From contig NZ_JOEY01000003.1 of assembly GCF_000718165.1 (NCBI RefSeq), forward strand, positions 1 to 64,000: DNA of 64,000 bases, given 5' to 3'. The position numbers were made by a program, and so were the translations under genes. Positions 63,301 to 64,000 of the stretch are shown in pieces. Positions within the stretch are counted from its first letter, which is position 1; each line of letters starts with the position of its first letter. The stretch comes from Streptomyces fulvoviolaceus (GTDB lineage: Bacteria > Actinomycetota > Actinomycetes > Streptomycetales > Streptomycetaceae). A model generated the notes under the pieces. The model was not told the DNA's origin. It worked only from the letters and a program-made list of their open reading frames with translations, and made no database searches.

Positions 63301-63503
63301 ACGCGTGCCTCGATGTGGTGGGCGCCCGGCATGCCGTTGGCGGTGGGCGGGCCCTCGTAGAACACCCACTCGGGGCGGCCCTCGGACTGCTCCAGGCTCT
63401 TGGCGAAGATCTTCTGCTCGCGCCAGAAGTCGAGCACGGCGTGCTCGAGCGCGGGCAGGTCGACCTGGGCGGGCACCTGGCGGTACTGCGGCTGCGTATT
63501 CAA
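60354..63503 (-). CDS. ileS: Isoleucyl-tRNA synthetase, type 2 with GXHH motif
   Basis: Charges tRNA-Ile. The 1049-residue class I synthetase is of the long, eukaryote-like type 2 (the common bacterial type is about 940). The first signature reads PTANGMPGAHHIEAR, so HIGH is replaced by Gly60-Ala-His-His63. The second signature is GRKMSKHLGN (KMSKS variant). The editing (CP1) domain includes LVWTTTPWTLVSNTA. TTG start at 63503 behind GGAGGAAG; the frame further upstream is the T-box leader. Type 2 enzymes are known for low sensitivity to mupirocin. Confidence 0.96.
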   Translation of the reverse strand: MNTQPQYRQVPAQVDLPALEHAVLDFWREQKIFAKSLEQSEGRPEWVFYEGPPTANGMPGAHHIEARVFKDVFPRFRTMRGYHVARKAGWDCHGLPVELAVEKELGFSGKQDIETYGIAEFNAKCRESVTRHTDAFEELTTRMGYWADLNDPYRTMDPEYIESVWWSLKEIFNKDLLVQDHRVAPWCPRCGTGLSDHELAQGYETVVDPSVYVRFPLTSGPLAGQAALLVWTTTPWTLVSNTAVAAHPDVTYVVATKGPEGAEKLVVAAPLVEKALGEGWETTGETFTGAEMERWTYQRPFELVEFPAEAHYVVNAEYVTTEDGTGLVHQSPAFGEDDLKVCRAYGLPVVNPVRPDGTFEEDVPLVGGVFFKKADEKLTEDLQQRGLLFRHIPYEHSYPHCWRCHTALLYYAQPSWYIRTTAIKDRLLQENENTNWFPDTVKHGRYGDWLNNNIDWALSRNRYWGTPLPIWRCEDDHLTCVGSRAELTELTGTDQSELDPHRPYIDDVTFACPQCEKTATRVPEVIDAWYDSGSMPFAQWGYPYQNKDVFEARYPAQFICEAIDQTRGWFYTMMAVGTLVFDKSSYENVVCLGHILAEDGRKMSKHLGNTLEPIPLMDQHGADAVRWFMAAGGSPWAARRVGHGTIQEVVRKTLLTYWNTVAFQALYARTSNWAPSEADPAPADRPVLDRWLLSELHALTDQVTQSLESYDTQRAGKLLSAFVDDLSNWYVRRSRRRFWQGDKAALRTLHEVVETVTKLMAPLTPFITERVWQDLVAPVTPGAPESVHLATWPEADLTAIDPELSKQMVLVRRLVELGRATRAESGVKTRQPLKRALVAVTGFDSLNRELHTQITEELNVESLASLSEVGGSLVDTTAKANFRALGKRFGKRVQDVAKAVANADAAALSLALREGTASVEVDGETITLAPDEVIITETPREGWSVASDSGATVALDLEITEELRQAGLARDAIRLIQEARKNSGLDVADRIALRWTSTDPAVIAALTEHASLIADEVLATDFAQGEADDSYGEPFTDEGLSLTFCLRKA

Positions 63504-63510
63504 CGAGCTT

Positions 63511-63795
63511 CCTCCGGCGGACTTGCTGCCTTCCGTCCGGAGGGACGAGAGCCACGACGATCTGTCGTACGCCGTCTTCGGCGCGCTCCCGCGGTACCAC
63601 CCTCCTTGGCTCCCCGGTGCGCCGTGCACACCAGTGAGCCCCCTCATTGGGGTCGCGATGCCGGTTCTAACGCCCCTCACGGGGTTTCTTCCGGCGGCTC
63701 CGGGGTGATCTTCACGTCGCGCTCGCCCCCGGGCTTCCACCGACCCCGGGTCGCTCTGGGCTGCGTACGTCGCTACTCGTCCCCATCCACGCTTC
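63511..63795 (-). ncRNA. T-box riboswitch of ileS (translational type)
   Basis: On the minus strand the T-box sequence GGGTGGTACCGCG lies at 63590-63602, able to pair with the NCCA end of uncharged tRNA. An AUC isoleucine specifier codon lies at 63707-63709 in GTGAAGATCACC. Near the gene, CCTCCGG (63537-63543 on the plus strand reads CCGGAGG) pairs with the ribosome-binding CCGGAGG (63511-63517) to form a Shine-Dalgarno-masking hairpin. No terminator is present, so control is of translation, as known for actinobacterial ileS T-boxes. Confidence 0.92.
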
Positions 63796-64000
63796 TCGCT
63801 CCGCCCAGTGTACGGCGCCGGGAGGACAGCGGCCGACCGGTTTTCCGGTGCCGGAGGCCGAGGGCTTCGCAGGGCCTCGGATGACCCGAATGGAGCGGTA
63901 CGCGTGTTCGGATTTCGGGACGCGCTGCCCGGCGGATTACCCGGCGGGGAGCTGGGCACAACGGATGCAGGCTTGCGGAGTCATATGCGCGAGCCGGGCG
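63796..64000. other. Right-edge region, ileS promoter side, no assured gene
   Basis: About 200 bp upstream of the ileS T-box. It should hold the ileS promoter on the minus strand. On the plus strand two frames stay open to the window edge, from ATG 63881 and from GTG 63904 (the latter preceded by GGAG). Neither shows a recognisable family start, so I do not call a gene. A GGCCGAGG/CCTCGG-rich dyad lies around 63853-63880. Confidence 0.4.

Noticed and set aside
63504..63959. N-terminal extension of IleS to 1201 residues
   Set aside because: It would translate the T-box leader. The TTG at 63503 has a good ribosome-binding site and fits the family length.
63881..64000. Start of a gene on the plus strand at the right edge
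   Set aside because: Two frames stay open but give no recognisable N-terminus, and the fragment is too short to decide.

Overview
The window is high-GC chromosomal DNA with dense genes, many GTG/TTG starts and strong codon third-position G/C bias. Protein content points to Streptomyces or a very close relative: DUF3040, DUF5304 and SAV_6107-family proteins, a PASTA-domain kinase, a fused trpEG behind a Trp-rich leader peptide, and a dcw cluster ending in sepF-yggT-divIVA-ileS. From memory, the gene order is that of the Streptomyces coelicolor glkA to ileS region. No database search was possible.

Layout. (1) 1-9300: an ArsA-like ATPase, a DUF5304 protein, glucokinase, an EEP-family hydrolase, a small membrane protein overlapping an alpha/beta hydrolase, an acyltransferase, a MacS/MacR-type two-component pair and 6-phosphofructokinase. 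(2) 9300-14750: a D-lactate-dehydrogenase-like enzyme convergent with trpEG (with its attenuator), divergent class II DAHP synthase, then an iron-storage pair (bfd under an iron box, bfr convergent). (3) 14800-26300: a molybdenum oxidoreductase, a His-rich DUF4396 membrane protein under a CsoR-type operator, endonuclease IV, a PASTA kinase, the thiO-thiS-thiG operon under a TPP riboswitch, an FAD oxidoreductase, an Rv2175c-like DNA-binding protein, thiE, metF and a membrane protein with a Tyr/Gln/Gly-rich tail. (4) 26300-36230: the accessory part. It holds a phytoene-desaturase-like enzyme separated from its apparent operon partner (DUF4126) by an IS110 element, a TetR/YhgE-Pip/ABC-like ATPase set with a 30-bp operator, a HEPN protein, a methyltransferase and a DUF3040 protein. 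(5) 36380-41980: a MoxR-DUF58-transglutaminase operon and a beta-carbonic anhydrase. (6) 42390-60035: the dcw cluster rsmH-ftsL-ftsI-murE-murF-mraY-murD-ftsW-murG-ftsQ-ftsZ-pgeF-yggS-sepF-yggT-divIVA. mraZ, murC and ftsA are not present. (7) ileS on the opposite strand under a translational T-box.

The genes combine central carbon entry (glk, pfkA), aromatic and tryptophan supply (aroH, trpEG), iron storage, thiamine synthesis, one-carbon metabolism, and peptidoglycan synthesis and division. The most notable finding is the IS110 element at 27843-29293. Its left non-coding end folds into a candidate bridge RNA whose loops contain sequences matching, in the expected orientation, both element ends and both flanks. 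A split promoter would be completed only when the ends are joined in a circle. Other points of note are an ileS with the altered GXHH signature, a phosphofructokinase with the pyrophosphate-type residue pair, a putative copper-controlled DUF4396 gene and a run of five G5 tracts.
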